A stretch of 21,907 nt of DNA from Intoshia linei (lineage: Eukaryota > Orthonectida > Rhopaluridae): the NCBI GenBank assembly GCA_001642005.1, contig LWCA01000631.1, positions 1 to 21,907 on the forward strand. The letters are read 5' to 3'. Every line of letters starts with the position of its first letter. The stretch's first letter is position 1. Below are positions 1-11,712 of the stretch, one piece after another. The notes beneath the pieces are model-generated. The model searched no databases and was not told the origin of the DNA. It saw nothing but the letters and a program-made list of their open reading frames with translations. Position numbers and translations under genes: made by a program.

Positions 1-136
1 TTCGTATGTTGATAGCATCTTTGCCATAAACATTACATATATTTTCATTAGTTTTCGATACGCTATGCCCCATATGAAACTCATAAAGTAAAATATGTCT
101 GATATGATTATCATAATCATCCAACTTGTTGTATCC
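1..136 (-). pseudogene. mariner-family transposase, N-terminal fragment cut by window edge
   Basis: Read on the minus strand, 45 codons are open from 136 to the edge. They contain RHILLYEFHMG, then an ENICNVYGKDA stretch, which is the first helix-turn-helix of mariner/SETMAR transposases (typical form: RH..LYEF..G.....T..NIC.V.G). The catalytic domain would lie left of base 1. No start codon is visible; the frame continues upstream to about base 200 without a clear ATG. It sits on the opposite strand of what is probably a large ZPR1 intron. It could be an old insertion or part of a longer element; the fragment itself has no stop or frameshift. The family call rests on motif resemblance only. 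Confidence 0.62.
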
Positions 137-1230
137 TGTTAACACACACAAAAAAATTGAATCTGAATAAGTGACGCCTTCACGGTCAAAGAAGCATTAT
201 TTTATATTTCGAAACTATTTTATTAAAACAAAAAATTTAAAATAATTAACGGTTCTACAATTTAAATAAAAATTTTCTGATACAGCTTATTCCAGTTGAT
301 ATAAAACAAAATTTCAATCCCAGAAATCTACGCATTTCCGTGAAAAATAATTTTTAATATATTATCAACCAACATTTCTAAAATGTTTGGAATTCAAAAT
401 TTAGATTAAAATTGAAAATCTACAAAATTCAAACCTCAGATTTAAAGTTTAAGACCCACTAATGTAAATCATAGATTTGAAATTAATTCATTAGAACTAT
501 CGACTGTATTTGTTTATTTTTATCGTTTTTGCTTTTACATGGGACAGTTTTTCGAGTTTTACGGTATAAATTTGGCTCAGTATTATAATTTTATTGATAT
601 TTATTTTTTATAACTCATAATTTGATGAATTCTTCTAATTTCTTTCTGATCTAAATTATATTAATTACATTGAAATCGTAATTGATTCTTATTATCATAA
701 GTAATAAAAGTTTAATTATACAGGTACGTGTATGTATAATTAACTACTAATTAAAATTGATACTTTTCTAAACCAAATCATGTTTTTATTTTACAATTTT
801 TAGTAAAATTATATTACTCAATTTACATTTGTTAGACAAGGGTTGCTTGTATTCATTTGATAAATTGAAAATGTGTCCATTGTGAGTGAAGAAATATATT
901 CAAGAGTCATGATTCATGACTGATTATTTTAAAATATTATGTAAATTTCTAAAGATGTGTGAACTTTTAAATAATGGGTTGTCATTTATTCATTTTAAAA
1001 ACGGGGTGCTTTTGCATAAATTGTATTAATCATAATTGTCATTTTAAACGATAAAACTAGATCATTTTAGTATTGAAAATTATATAATTGATAAAGCAAT
1101 ATGACATGAAACGTAAGTTGAAATAAAGTGACTGTCATATTATGCCTATTTGGTTTACTTTTTCCCCAATGTCTCACTAATCTATTTTTATTGATTTTTT
1201 TAAAATTGATACATTTATATTGAATTTTAG
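137..1230. other. AT-rich non-coding stretch, probably ZPR1 intron
   Basis: No coding exon is seen on either strand. Bases 160-230 resemble, in inverted orientation, bases 20610-20690 and probably belong to the mariner-like element whose transposase starts at 136. The rest is low-complexity AT-rich DNA ending in the acceptor TTTTAG at 1225-1230. Upstream ZPR1 exons were looked for here and not found, so they should lie left of the window. Confidence 0.5.
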
Positions 1231-1553
1231 CTGGAGAGGCTGAACATTTTCAGTACTGGTGACAGTTCAAAGGAGGATAGTGAATCAACCAATTTGAATA
1301 TGCGGAAAGTATTGAGTGGTTTAAGAGACGTTGTTGAAAATAATATTTTCAACTTGACCCTAATCCTCAACGACCCAACCGGAAATAGTTACATACAGGT
1401 AATTGCTGCTAGCCCATAATTCGGTTAATTTTGTTAATTTAGTTTCTGGATGAAACTGGACATGACGAAAATTTATCAATAGAATTGTATGATAGAACCG
1501 ATGAAGAAAATGAAACTTTCGGTTTGAATCACAATCCAGACGAATCTAATTAA
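1231..1553 (+). CDS. ZPR1: ZPR1 zinc-finger protein, last two exons (partial gene)
   Basis: Exons 1231-1398 and 1443-1553 (stop TAA 1551-1553) are separated by a 44-bp GT..AG intron; both joins are phase 0. The peptide carries STGDSS near its start, then ILNDPTGNSYIQ, then an acidic tail with YDRTDEENETFGLNHN. This matches the end of the second ZPR1 homology domain, which in other animals reads GDS..., DDP.GNSY.Q and RT..QNEELGLND. ZPR1 is a conserved eukaryotic protein that binds eEF1A and, in vertebrates, SMN complexes; it moves between cytoplasm and nucleus. The zinc fingers and most of the protein lie upstream of the window. The acceptor TTTTAG precedes 1231. A variation from the family is F rather than N after the conserved Q. 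Confidence 0.9.
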
Positions 1554-1737
1554 ATTTGTATAATTTTAATTAAATGGATTAGTGTTAATTGCATTTTTAT
1601 TCTCGATAGACTCAATACAAAGAAAAGGATTAATTCTATGTTAAATTTGTGTTTTACTTTATCATCTTATTCTCTTGACGTGGCACAATTCATTTGACTA
1701 ATTGTAATGAACGTTATTCGTATTTATTGAAAACGCA

Positions 1738-1743
1738 AATAAA
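1738..1743 (+). terminator. candidate poly(A) signal for ZPR1
   Basis: AATAAA about 185 bp after the ZPR1 stop codon; a second AATAAA lies at 1829-1834. Either would give a plausible 3' UTR. Hexamers are common in AT-rich DNA, so this is positional inference. Confidence 0.4.
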
Positions 1744-1834
1744 TGTACTTGTATGTATTTTTAGAAACAATGCAATCGGCAACATTATTGTTTTGTTTGT
1801 GTCAATCATGACAATATATCATTGATGCAATAAA

Positions 1835-2352
1835 AATGAAAGGTGATTTGTTGCACTTTGCATTCTATTTTTTCTTTGATATCGTACGCATTTTGACATT
1901 CTTTTGGGTAGATTCGAATGAGGCTATGGTTTATACAAACATTATTCATTTGAGTTTAATTAGGCATACCAACAGTTTGTTTAGAGGCGTGTTTATACAA
2001 TTAAGCCTGCAATTGTTGAAATACACTTGGGCTGTATAATATATCAAATACGTCATGTGTTTTAGTCAATTTCTTTCATTTGAAAACTAGCTAGATATCA
2101 TAATGTTATTTTTTTCACACTACATTCGCAGAAACGTATTTTGAATTACATTCCATCTAAATCTGAAATGGATAGCCATCAATCCAATTACCAATTGATT
2201 TAATTAGTATAATCGATAATTGTATTACTCAAATCTTAAACGTATCATTATATTTATTTGTTCTGAACCATTTAAAAAATAATCAATATTATATAATCTA
2301 TATTACGCCAACTCATCCTGTTTACAGATCAATTAAAAACTAAACAATACCC
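1835..2352. other. intergenic DNA between ZPR1 and the protocadherin
   Basis: It should hold the protocadherin promoter and 5' UTR, but no recognisable core promoter or repeat is seen. A 67-codon open frame at 1836-2039 has no protein-like composition or splice context and is treated as chance. An in-frame TAA at 2341 lies just upstream of the protocadherin start. Confidence 0.4.
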
Positions 2353-5300
2353 ATGTTTATTTGCAATTTTGACATGTTATTTGTTATATTCAATTTTTTA
2401 ACATTTTTGGTTCCGGTAATTCCCCAAATATTGATCGAGAACCAATACGATGAATCTAATTTACTCACCACCATTCAATACGAAATCAAGGAAAACACAA
2501 AAGTAAATACACAAATTGCTAGCATTCGCACCGATGCTAGACTCGCTGGTTATTACGATAAAGACGATTACAAACTTTTACAATTCAAACTACTTACCGA
2601 TCAATACAACCACCTGTTTAATATCGACAACGTTTCCGGAGACGTTACAATATTGTCCAACGTTGACAGAGAAACTCTTTGTAGATCGCTAGATAACTCA
2701 AACTGTAAAATTGAACTGAGCATAGCAATCCACCCTCGTCAATATTTTCGAATCATCAACATGGTCATTAAAATAATAGACGAAAACGACAATACGCCAA
2801 CATTTGATAATAAATATTATACAATCAGAATGCACGAATCTGTTTCAGTTGGTACCGAATTCAATTTACCGCGAGCCCATGATGCAGATTTTGGGTCCTT
2901 GGGAGTGGTGAGATACAGTTTGTCACCACAAGAACATGAATTTGATATTAAATTTAACAAAACTCTTGACGGACTACTTGCCGCTAGACTCGTAATTCGC
3001 CAAAGGTTGGATCGTGAAAAACGTGACTTGTACAATCTAAAATTAGTGGCCTATGATGGAGGAGTTCCAGGTAACGTTGAAAAAAATTAAATTACTGTAT
3101 TATTAGAATTTTTTTATTTATAAATCTATCAAATCAATTGATATATTAATACAATTATTTTTTTCCATTATAATTTTCAAGTTTAACTAAACATATTTAG
3201 CATTATACGACACTTTAAAAATAAAGATTGAAATTATGGATGCAAATGATAACAACCCAATATTTATGGAAAAAACGTATAAAGCAATAATTTCCGAAGC
3301 ATCCCCACCAAATTCACACATTCTTAGTATTCATGCGACGGATTTAGATTTGGGCGACAACGGACAAGTTAAATACAAATTTGATTCAGCTACAAAAAGT
3401 ATGTACGGTCATTTGTTTAATTTGGACACGAAAAACGGCGAATTGACCACCAAAGAACGTTTGGATTACGAAGTACAAGATAAATATCATTTGGTTGCAA
3501 AAGCCTATGATTTGGGTATCGGATCTTTTCCTGCGGAAGTAATTTTTAAAAACGACTAATTTAATTTATTATTTATTAAATACCATTTTTCCTTGCCTGC
3601 AGTATAAATTGTCAAAATTTATATTATAAATGTATAATTTAATTGACCTTAATTCCCTTCATAAAATTTTTGTTAATGTTTACATTTTACATTACTGAAG
3701 TGAATATTAATGTAAAATTTACTTTGTAAATGTGCTTTATGAATTTTAAGTATCATTCAAACGTCGTGTACTTTAAATGATTTTTATATAACTAAACTTG
3801 AATGAGATTAAGACGACGGTTGAATATAATTTTACTAATATCTTCAATTAAGTCTTAATTAAAGAATGGAATTAATTAGTTCATGTTTTATTTTGCATTT
3901 AACTGATTTGAATAAAAAAATGATTTTTAATAAAAATATTAGTAGAAAATATCACGATTAAGATTGCCATTTCTAAAACTCCTAACAATTCATATGTCCA
4001 GAGCCTACCTACCCACGGCCGTGGAGAACCAGAGTATGCCCCACACCAAGGTTTGCCCCAAAACCGGGGTCGTACTGTAATTTTAAATGATTAGAATTTA
4101 TTTTTTAGACATTCATTTTGGTTCAATTGCAAGATGTAAATGACAATAAACCAATTATTGTGATATCTACCTTAACCGACACAAATAGCAACACTGTTTA
4201 TATTGCAGAAAACCACGAAAAAAACACATTTGTAGCGCATGTACACGTAAAAGATATAGATTCTGCCTCTCAATCTACCGTTCAATGTGAATTGAACCAC
4301 GCTCAATTTTATTTGCAACAGACCACTTATATGGACTATCAAATCAAGACACTTGAAAAATTGAATAGAGAAGCAAACGATTCCTACAGTGTTGAGATTA
4401 AATGTACTGATAATGGAATTCCTAAACTGACAAGTTCAAAACAAGTCAGAATAGAGGTACATAATTTAACTTTTTAATTTTAATACAATGTATTGGTTTC
4501 ATCAGGGTTCAACAACCAGTGGCCCGCAGAATAATTTTGGTGTCCCTTTGAGTAAATATGGAAATTATTTATTTTTCCACTTTTAAACACCATTTTAAAC
4601 ATTTTCTACTACAAAAATTACAATTGGCTCATTATAATCATTTCAATGCTGAATTTTCAAATCACCTGGATTTTATTTTGTTGAATATACTAGAACCGTT
4701 TCTTTTAGTTAAAATTGAAACGTATCATATGTAAATTTTGAAAAACGGGCCCCATTGGAATTTTTTGGTATAAAAAAGTGGTCCACAAGATGAAAAAGGT
4801 TGACGACCCCTGGTTTACATGTATATCATATCAACGATTCCAAAATGCAAGTTTGTGAAATAATTTTACAGTCACAGGAAATTTTTTTGAAAATATTTCA
4901 AATTAAAATTATTAAAATTGTAAATTGTAAATTTATATCATTTTGTTTTTAAAATTTTTTCTAGTAATTTCGTTTTAGTGGGTCGTGAAAAATTTCATAG
5001 TAAATTAACAGTCAGCAGTGAAGAAATTGTGAGAACCCTTGTTTTATAATATATCATTCAAATTATATGCCATAATTATATCAATATTGAAGATTTTATT
5101 ACTTAATGAAGTTTTAATAATAAAATAACAATAATTATGAAATATTATGAAATTTCAGTAAATTTAAAAAGTATTGCTGCGTGAGGGTAAAATTTACTTT
5201 AGGTATTGGACCGAAACGATAATGTACCATATTTTGATAAATTATTGTATGAATCTGAAATTGAAGAAAACGAGGTGCCGTATTCTCGTGTATTGGTTCA

Positions 5301-8300
5301 AGTAAAAGCTATGGACAATGACATTGGACCAAATGGAGTTGTGAGATATTTTATAGATAAATATAAAAGTGGTAAATTTTCAAATAATTTTGATATAAAC
5401 AATATAACGGGTGAAATTTATGCAAAAATTGAATTTGACCGTGAAAAATCAGAATACATGGATATAGTAATTTACGCTAAAGATGTAAATAAAAATGGAA
5501 CAGAAAATGAGATGAAATATTTGAATGTATTGGAAAAAAGTTTAACAGGTTCAACAATAGTAAGAATTCATATATTAGACAAGAACGACAATGCGCCAAA
5601 ATTTAATTATGAAACATATTCTTTCAGTGTTTATGAAAATGAGCCAATTGGAACACAAGTAGGGATGTTGAATTGTATCGATACTGATTCTAAAGAATAT
5701 AGTGAATTTAATTATGAAATGTCAAAAAATTACGAATCTTGGAACAATTTTAAAATCGAAAAAGATGGAAAATTATTGACAACAAAAATTTTAGACCGAG
5801 AGAATCGTTCCGTGTATTTTTTGGTTGTAAAAGCAATTGATTCTCATAATTCGTCATTATTTTCGTCAACATCAATTTCTATCTATGTTCAAGATGTTAA
5901 TGATAATATTCCAATTTTACACTTTCCAAAATATCCCAATAATACAGTTATAGTTCCTTCAAATATGCCAATTAACCACCATATTGTAGATATTATGGCT
6001 ACTGATGAAGACATAGGTGCAAATGCTAAAATTTTATATGAAATGCATTACATGGATTACGATTCCAAAAATTTTAATGTAAATTTCGAAAAACCAAAAA
6101 ATTTGAAGAAAATATTGAATGGGTCTAATTTTAAAGACCAAGTAAAAAGTTTGGAAAATGTTTACAATTTGTTTACAATAAACTATTACACTGGATCTAT
6201 AAGAGTAAATAAAAATTTGTCAAAGTATATCAACTCTGAAATTTTGAATATTAGTTATAAAATTATTACAAAGGATCAGGGTATTAAATCATTATCTTCT
6301 CAAGAAATATTGTACATAATAATCAATGATACAATGAAATATGTTGAATATGCCGAAAACGAAATTGATAAATTTTCAAATTCGACAATAAAAATTTTTA
6401 GTGCAACCTCTACAAATATATTTATAATTGGATTAATTACATTTTGCACACTAGTAATAATGATCATTATCATTATTTCAGTAACATGTTTAATTCAAAA
6501 AAACAAGAAAAAAAAATATCTAGATGAAAGTACGAAATCAAACAAAGTGTCTCTTAATATACCTAAAATTCGTAGTTTTAAACCAAATTTTGATTTAATA
6601 AAAGATGATAAATTCATGGATAGCATTCAATCATTTGATAATAGCCAAAACTTAAAGTTAAATACTTTGCAAGTCGATGATTATAATTTTTATTCACAAA
6701 GATTAAATTCCAATTATAAACAATCTTTTAAAGACTCCTCGGGTAAGGGATTAAATTCTAATCATTTCTATGATAATGTTGACAAACATAAAGTCGAATC
6801 GTGTCAATTCCTCAATGTGAACCTAGAGGTAATTTTTTTAACTTTTAAATAATTTAGTTTTCTTAATTTCATGTGTATCGTTATTTATAATTTGAATTTG
6901 CAACTAATATGCTCGGTATCTTTAAAGTCGTGTAATAATCAAAGTTTCATGATAAGCGGATCAAATTTTTACATTTTCTGATAATCTGTCAGATTCTTTT
7001 GTTTTAATCATCAGTTATATTTAATCCCCCCAGGCACTATTTTTTGGTGTGGAATAAATGTTGCATTTATAGTTGCATGTCAGTTTGATTTATAAGTTAT
7101 TCTACTCGAGTAGTAATTATAATCAACAATTAATTGTAAAGTATTGTCTTTCAATTTTATTCATTCAACTATTTAATAATACTCTTTACAATTTTCAAAT
7201 ATTTGTATCCTATCATGTAATGATTTTTGACCATTTTCATTTATAAATTATGAGAAATTAATTATTTTATTATTAGTTGATTACTATCCTGGGAATTATT
7301 ATTTTATATTTCTATTTACAACTTTTTTTCTTGTTAATTGACATTTTAATAATTTTTTTTCGTATTGTTGTACATATTGTTGTATTTTTCTACTAAAATA
7401 CTAAATGTGCTTAATTAGCCGTATCTTTTATGAGAAATCAAGAATGCAGCTTAATATAAACATGCAACATAATTAATTTAAGGTTTAGTGGCTATAATTA
7501 TAATTGTATTATATGTATAATGTGTATTACCGTATTTTGTTATTTATTACATTTTCATTTTACTTGTTTTTTAAAATTATAATATAATCAATAAATTTTA
7601 TTAGATAAAAACATTTTCATGACATTATTAACATTGTAGTTACATTTCAACATTTTTGACATAAATACTAAGTAAAAATGTATATATTGAAAATTTTTGA
7701 AATTTATTATCAAAACAGTCAAAATCAAAGTTAAAATTTTAAAATGAATGTTTTTCAAATTTTTATTGATATAGATCAGAGATGGGGAAGCATTTAATGT
7801 CCAAAAGCAGCACTAACGTCCAAAAAAATTAATATCTAAACAACATCTGGCAACTATACAATAAGTATTTTACAAAAATAAACTAATTTTTTAATTTTGC
7901 TGGTAATAAAACAAGCAATGCTGCCAACACCTTTGCTCATGAGCCACGATTAAAATATTTACAGTGTGATGAACATTAAGCCAAACTACAGCTATAACGA
8001 TGCAAATTAATGAATTTTGTCTATCCACTACGATAGTCGTTGATATAAAACACACACTTTCTAATTGTGGTAAATTCCAACTAGTAATGTTTTTAGTATC
8101 GAATCAACTGTACCCGAGACCCTCTGGGGTCAACAAAATTTCATTTTCAAAATGATAAATGTGAGCCATATTTTTTCAATTTAGACATTAAAAAATTATA
8201 TCCTTCAATATCATAACTATTATGTATGTTAAATTTAAAATGTCCAGTGTAAACCTAGTCTTGACGAGGTAGTTAAGGTTATATGCCACTACACATGACT

Positions 8301-9815
8301 CGCGAAAAATTTTAGGGGTTATTTTTAATTTTTATGACCCTTAGCTTGATAGGTTCGGCTAAATGTATTACCATCATTTTCTAGCAGCTAAGAAGACTAC
8401 TCGTTAGACTTTCTCGTTTCAGCTTCAACATTTAAAGATTTTACCCTTAAACCCTTTCCTAATTTTATATAAACAATAAATCTTAAAAACTATTTTAATT
8501 TTTTTAATTAAATTCTCATTAAAACAGTTTCAATTATAACTTATACTTTGTGTAATAATAATTAATAATTATTGTACAAATTTTTCAGTATTATTGTTAT
8601 CCTGATGTTGTCTATTTAGTGTAAAAATTATGTACATTTTATAAAATGTGTTAATTATTTTAGTTGTAATTATAATATTATTAATGTTAAATTTCAAGTT
8701 TAAAAAAAAATTTTGAAAAATATAATAGCAATAACGGATTTATCTATAATAATTCACATTTTAAAGTTTTGAATAGTTTTGTTTTTTTTGTTTTGTTTAA
8801 CTGTATATTAAATTTTTTTGGTTATTTTCTAAATTTGTGGTGAAAATTTAAAAATGTAGCCATTTAAACTTGAAATTAAACAAAATATTTATTGTTGTGT
8901 GAATTAAAATTTTAGACAAACGGATATAATTATACAATACCAAACGTTACCCCAAATTATATATTAACAATGAAAAATATGAATATGAACAATATAAACT
9001 ATGCACACGAAAATAAAAGTGTTGGCGGAGAATCCGTTGCAGATAGTGGTCACGGGGCAAGTGATATAACTGGAGAAACGAAAACCGTATCTGTTTTACC
9101 CAAAGGTAACATTGTTGTCATTCCTTTATACTGAAAAATTGCACATTGACAATTAATATTGATTTATGGGTTATAAAAATATTGAAATTGTGAAATTTAC
9201 CCGAGTGAGCCATCAATTTTTGACACATTTTTAGTGACAAAAATCTAATTTGTTTATTTGACATTGATAAATTTATTCATCAATTTAAATGCGCCAACAG
9301 TGTATTTAATATTGTTTAACATTTGTAATTCTTAAATAGAGATGTATTTATACTTAACCTCATAAAATTTATTGATCATAAATTATAAATACAAGAGTAC
9401 ACAATTAACATTCATTCAATGTTAAATGGCATTTATCGAGATATATTAATATTATATATACAATACATTAGTGTGCGACATGTGGTTTCAAAATATATCC
9501 TAAATTGCACATATAAATCATTGTCTTAGTTTGACGGATGTCAATATGATTATGATAATTTATTGTACTAATTTGAATTTAGGAAATTTACCAGAAAAGA
9601 AGAGTAACGTTAATTTAATGAATAATTCCAATTTACATTATAAAAAGAAGAAAAATTCAAATTTTTCTTTTCAGACAGATGATGAAGTTTCCATTACCTC
9701 GGGCACCTATATTCTCAATTCTAATCCTTCAAATTCTAATTCTAATAATGGCCAATTTTATAACAAAAATACCACCAAAAAATCCAATTTAAACCTTACG
9801 GATTATATAGTCTAA
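2353..9815 (+). CDS. protocadherin, seven cadherin repeats, six exons
   Basis: Exons 2353-3070, 3201-3538, 4109-4456, 5203-6828, 8916-9105 and 9583-9815 join in frame (3453 nt, 1150 residues), all with GT..AG borders. Signal peptide is about residues 1-24. Cadherin repeats end at the calcium-binding motifs DENDN 143-147, DANDN 253-257, DVNDN 361-365, DRNDN 471-475, DKNDN 594-598 and DVNDN 699-703; a seventh, membrane-proximal repeat lacks the motif, as usual in protocadherins. The membrane helix is about 873-899, followed by lysines and a ~250-residue cytoplasmic tail with DSGHGASD at 1053-1060, DDEVSITSGTY near the end and C-terminal DYIV, a possible class II PDZ ligand. The role is calcium-dependent adhesion at the cell surface. 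The start is the first ATG after an in-frame TAA and gives the signal peptide. Exon 4 read past its donor stops at 6852, so intron retention would truncate the tail. It most resembles delta-type/spiralian protocadherins; the paralogue cannot be named. Confidence 0.93.
3539..4108 (+). other. protocadherin intron 2
   Basis: 570-bp GT..AG intron, phase 0 on both sides. Mostly AT-rich, but 3995-4078 is an unusually GC-rich patch containing the perfect 12-bp palindrome CCACGGCCGTGG at 4013-4024 followed by GAGAA. This loosely recalls the CCGTGGAGA termini of the MITE at 11177-11444 but cannot be shown to be a copy. Confidence 0.5.
4503..4812 (+). mobile_element. hAT-like MITE (family 3) in protocadherin intron 3
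   Basis: The ends are inverted: CAGGGTTCAACAACC at the left, and CAGGGGTCGTCAACC when the right end is read in reverse. The flanking 8 bp, GGTTTCAT (4495-4502) and GTTTACAT (4813-4820), agree at six of eight positions, as expected of an aged hAT target duplication. About 225 bp of the interior (4590-4812) is repeated in the same orientation at 17018-17228, showing a dispersed family. No transposase is present, so it is non-autonomous. Confidence 0.65.
6829..8915 (+). other. protocadherin intron 4 (2.1 kb)
   Basis: Large phase-0 intron from the GTAATT donor to the TTTTAG acceptor, separating the membrane/proximal-tail exon from the exon encoding DSGHGASD. A somewhat GC-richer patch at about 8100-8460 has, on the minus strand, a short open frame interrupted by TAG; it may be transposon debris but matches nothing I recognise. 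No other exon or structured element is seen. Confidence 0.5.
9106..9582 (+). other. protocadherin intron 5
   Basis: 477-bp intron, phase 1: the split codon is G|GA (Gly1074). Nothing but AT-rich sequence is seen within it. Confidence 0.6.
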
Positions 9816-9920
9816 TTTCTTGTTGTTGTTTGTATACTATTTTTTATTATATACTTTAAAAACCTATTTTGTTAAAGCAGTTTTGCTCTTTATATACATT
9901 TCATTTTTACATCAAACGCA

Positions 9921-9926
9921 AATAAA
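9921..9926 (+). terminator. candidate poly(A) signal for the protocadherin
   Basis: AATAAA 106 bp after the stop at 9813-9815; another AATAAA follows at 9963-9968. Positional inference only. Confidence 0.4.
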
Positions 9927-10394
9927 AAGTACTCGTTGTTTTCATATCTGTTTAATGGATCAAATAAATGTATACATCAACTATAAATACAATAGTACTC
10001 AATTAACATTAATATACATATTCAAGCACATAAAAAGTTACAATTGTATGTTTTCATCATGATCAAACATACATTTCTTTGATATCAAACAAACCATCTG
10101 TTAAAAATAAAAAATTTATAAATATTTACTGGCAGGAGATAATTATACAAGAATAGAAGCATGAAGATAAAAAAGTGTCTGAGTCAAATAATAAATATAG
10201 TATCTTGAGATTTTCAATCGATATTTTTTTTTTTCCAGTAATCACTTTTTCATAATTTGAGTTTTAAGGTTTTTCGAATTTGGATAATTTTGTTATTTTC
10301 CAAAAACAATGACTTATAAAATATCTTTAAAAATATTTGAAAATATGTAGGGCAATGCAGGTTATTTTAAGTGTGTAGATTCGTTTCATTTATG

Positions 10395-11128
10395 AAAAAA
10401 AGGTAGTTTGGGGTTTTTGCCATAAAGATATAATCTTTTGAAATTTAAATTTGACAATGTTCATAATTTTAAAATTTATATGAGTGTATAATTTTTTAAG
10501 GGTGTCTACTTAAATCCAACCATTTTTACTAAAAATCCAGTTTTACAGAATTGCGGAGTATCCCATAAAAACTCAATATCACAAACAAAACAAAAGGAAA
10601 TTCTCACATAGAAAGATTATCGATAAACGAGTTATAAACGCTTTAATACTTACTTAAACTGATGATAAAACAAAAAAAAATTTAATAAAAAAATCAATAA
10701 AAAACTTTTGAAACCGAATTTTTCCATTAAAAATTGATAAAAGCGGATTATTCCCTTAATAGTTGGTAAAAGTGGATTTTTAGTAAAAATGATTGGATTT
10801 AAGTAAAAATGATTGGGTTTAAGAATATTTTCATTTTTTAAACACTAGATACCGTTTCATTTAAAAAAAAATTTTAAAAATAAAATCAGCCCAAAAATTA
10901 TCGAACGTGTTTTTAAATCATTAACATTTTCGTAAATCTCAGTGTCAGAACCGCACAACTTTACGGTCAAAATCACAAATTACTCTTTGTAATTACCTAA
11001 ATGAAACATTTCCTAAAATTTTATAGAAAATAAATTCTGCGATAGTTTTTAAAATCATCAGCATTATCATTAATAGCAACTTCAAAAAAGATAATTTTCA
11101 CGATAAATACCACAGATTACCTTTTTTT
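10395..11128. repeat. composite inverted-repeat (foldback-like) element
   Basis: The left arm (10395-10499) is one plus-oriented copy of a ~125-bp repeat unit, recognisable by a run of A, then GGT..TTTGGGGTTTTTG. The centre (10500-10828) is a separate ~330-bp palindromic segment. The right arm holds two minus-oriented copies of the same unit (about 10861-10985 and 11005-11128). Related units lie at 15298-15465, 17610-17860 and 20771-21372. No protein is encoded. The arrangement, tandem subrepeats as inverted arms around a centre, recalls Foldback-type elements; the class is inferred from structure. Confidence 0.55.
10507..10805 (+). mobile_element. TIR element with 40-bp inverted ends, copy 1
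   Basis: Bases 10507-10546 and the reverse complement of 10766-10805 agree at 38 of 40 positions (both begin TACTTAAATCCAA). The segment recurs in opposite orientation at 15493-15852. About 220 bp of the two copies differ by only about three substitutions and one base in a T-run, so they separated recently. Shared sequence extends to about 10500 and 10828. It is non-coding. Confidence 0.7.
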
Positions 11129-11176
11129 ATAAAACGAAAATAATCCTAGAATTTAAAAAATAACAGTTAATACAGT

Positions 11177-11444
11177 CAGGACCGTGGAGAGGCAGCAATA
11201 GTTTTGGGCAAAATGAAAATTGTATGCCCTATAAAAAATTTAAAAAAATGGGACTTCTATACATTGCTTAATCGATCGTTCATTATCTAAAAATTAAAAA
11301 TAACCATTGGAAATTGCATTTGTTATCGAAATTTTGCTATACTAAATAAATTTTTCAACAGTACCTATTAATAAATTAAAAAAGTAGATTACTCATGATT
11401 GTATTCCGGGTCATATGTCCCCTAGTTCTCTCTCCACGGACCTG
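11177..11444 (+). mobile_element. hAT-like MITE (family 1), copy 1
   Basis: The ends are CAGGACCGTGGAGAG and, reverse-complemented, CAGGTCCGTGGAGAG (14 of 15 match). Flanking octamers AATACAGT (11169-11176) and GATACACT (11445-11452) agree at six of eight, consistent with an old 8-bp duplication. A second copy lies inverted at 16262-16509 and shares the internal ATCGATCGTTCATTATCT region. 268 bp, no coding capacity. Confidence 0.7.
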
Positions 11445-11592
11445 GATACACTCATATCTAAACACACATAAACATTGTCCATTTGATCATTTGCCGACCC
11501 ATGATGTTAACCATTAAAATATTTATTATATGATTTTGTTGTATTACTAATGTAATGTGGTATCATACCTTGACAATTGTACTATAATATTT

Positions 11593-11712
11593 CAGAGATC
11601 GGCAAAATTTTTTCGTTCTGAATCAACGTTCAAAAAAGCTGAGAACCGATGATGTAATCGTTTTTCGCGGCAAAACTTCAAATTTAGAATTCAGTAACTT
11701 TGAGAAACACTG
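11593..11712. repeat. possible short hAT-like fragment
   Basis: The left edge reads CAGAGATCGGCAAA, and the right edge in reverse reads CAGTGTTTCTCAAA, which resembles common hAT termini. Flanking octamers do not match, so only the ends support the call. It lies just left of the Tc1-like element. Confidence 0.3.

Noticed and set aside
1836-2039. 67-codon plus-strand open frame
   Set aside because: Aromatic-rich translation with no recognisable domain, no splice context, and lies in the ZPR1 3' flank beside AATAAA; consistent with chance.
2817-3035. Minus-strand open frame
   Set aside because: Antisense shadow of protocadherin exon 1.
4013-4024. Perfect palindrome CCACGGCCGTGG in a GC-rich intron patch
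   Set aside because: Isolated; may be debris of a MITE but no terminal repeats or duplication could be found.
8335-8460. Minus-strand frame beginning MLKLKRESLTSS
   Set aside because: Interrupted by TAG and without recognisable domain; possible transposon debris only.
9820-10062. 80-codon plus-strand open frame after the protocadherin stop
   Set aside because: Falls in the probable 3' UTR, contains the poly(A) signals, and its composition is that of AT-rich non-coding DNA.
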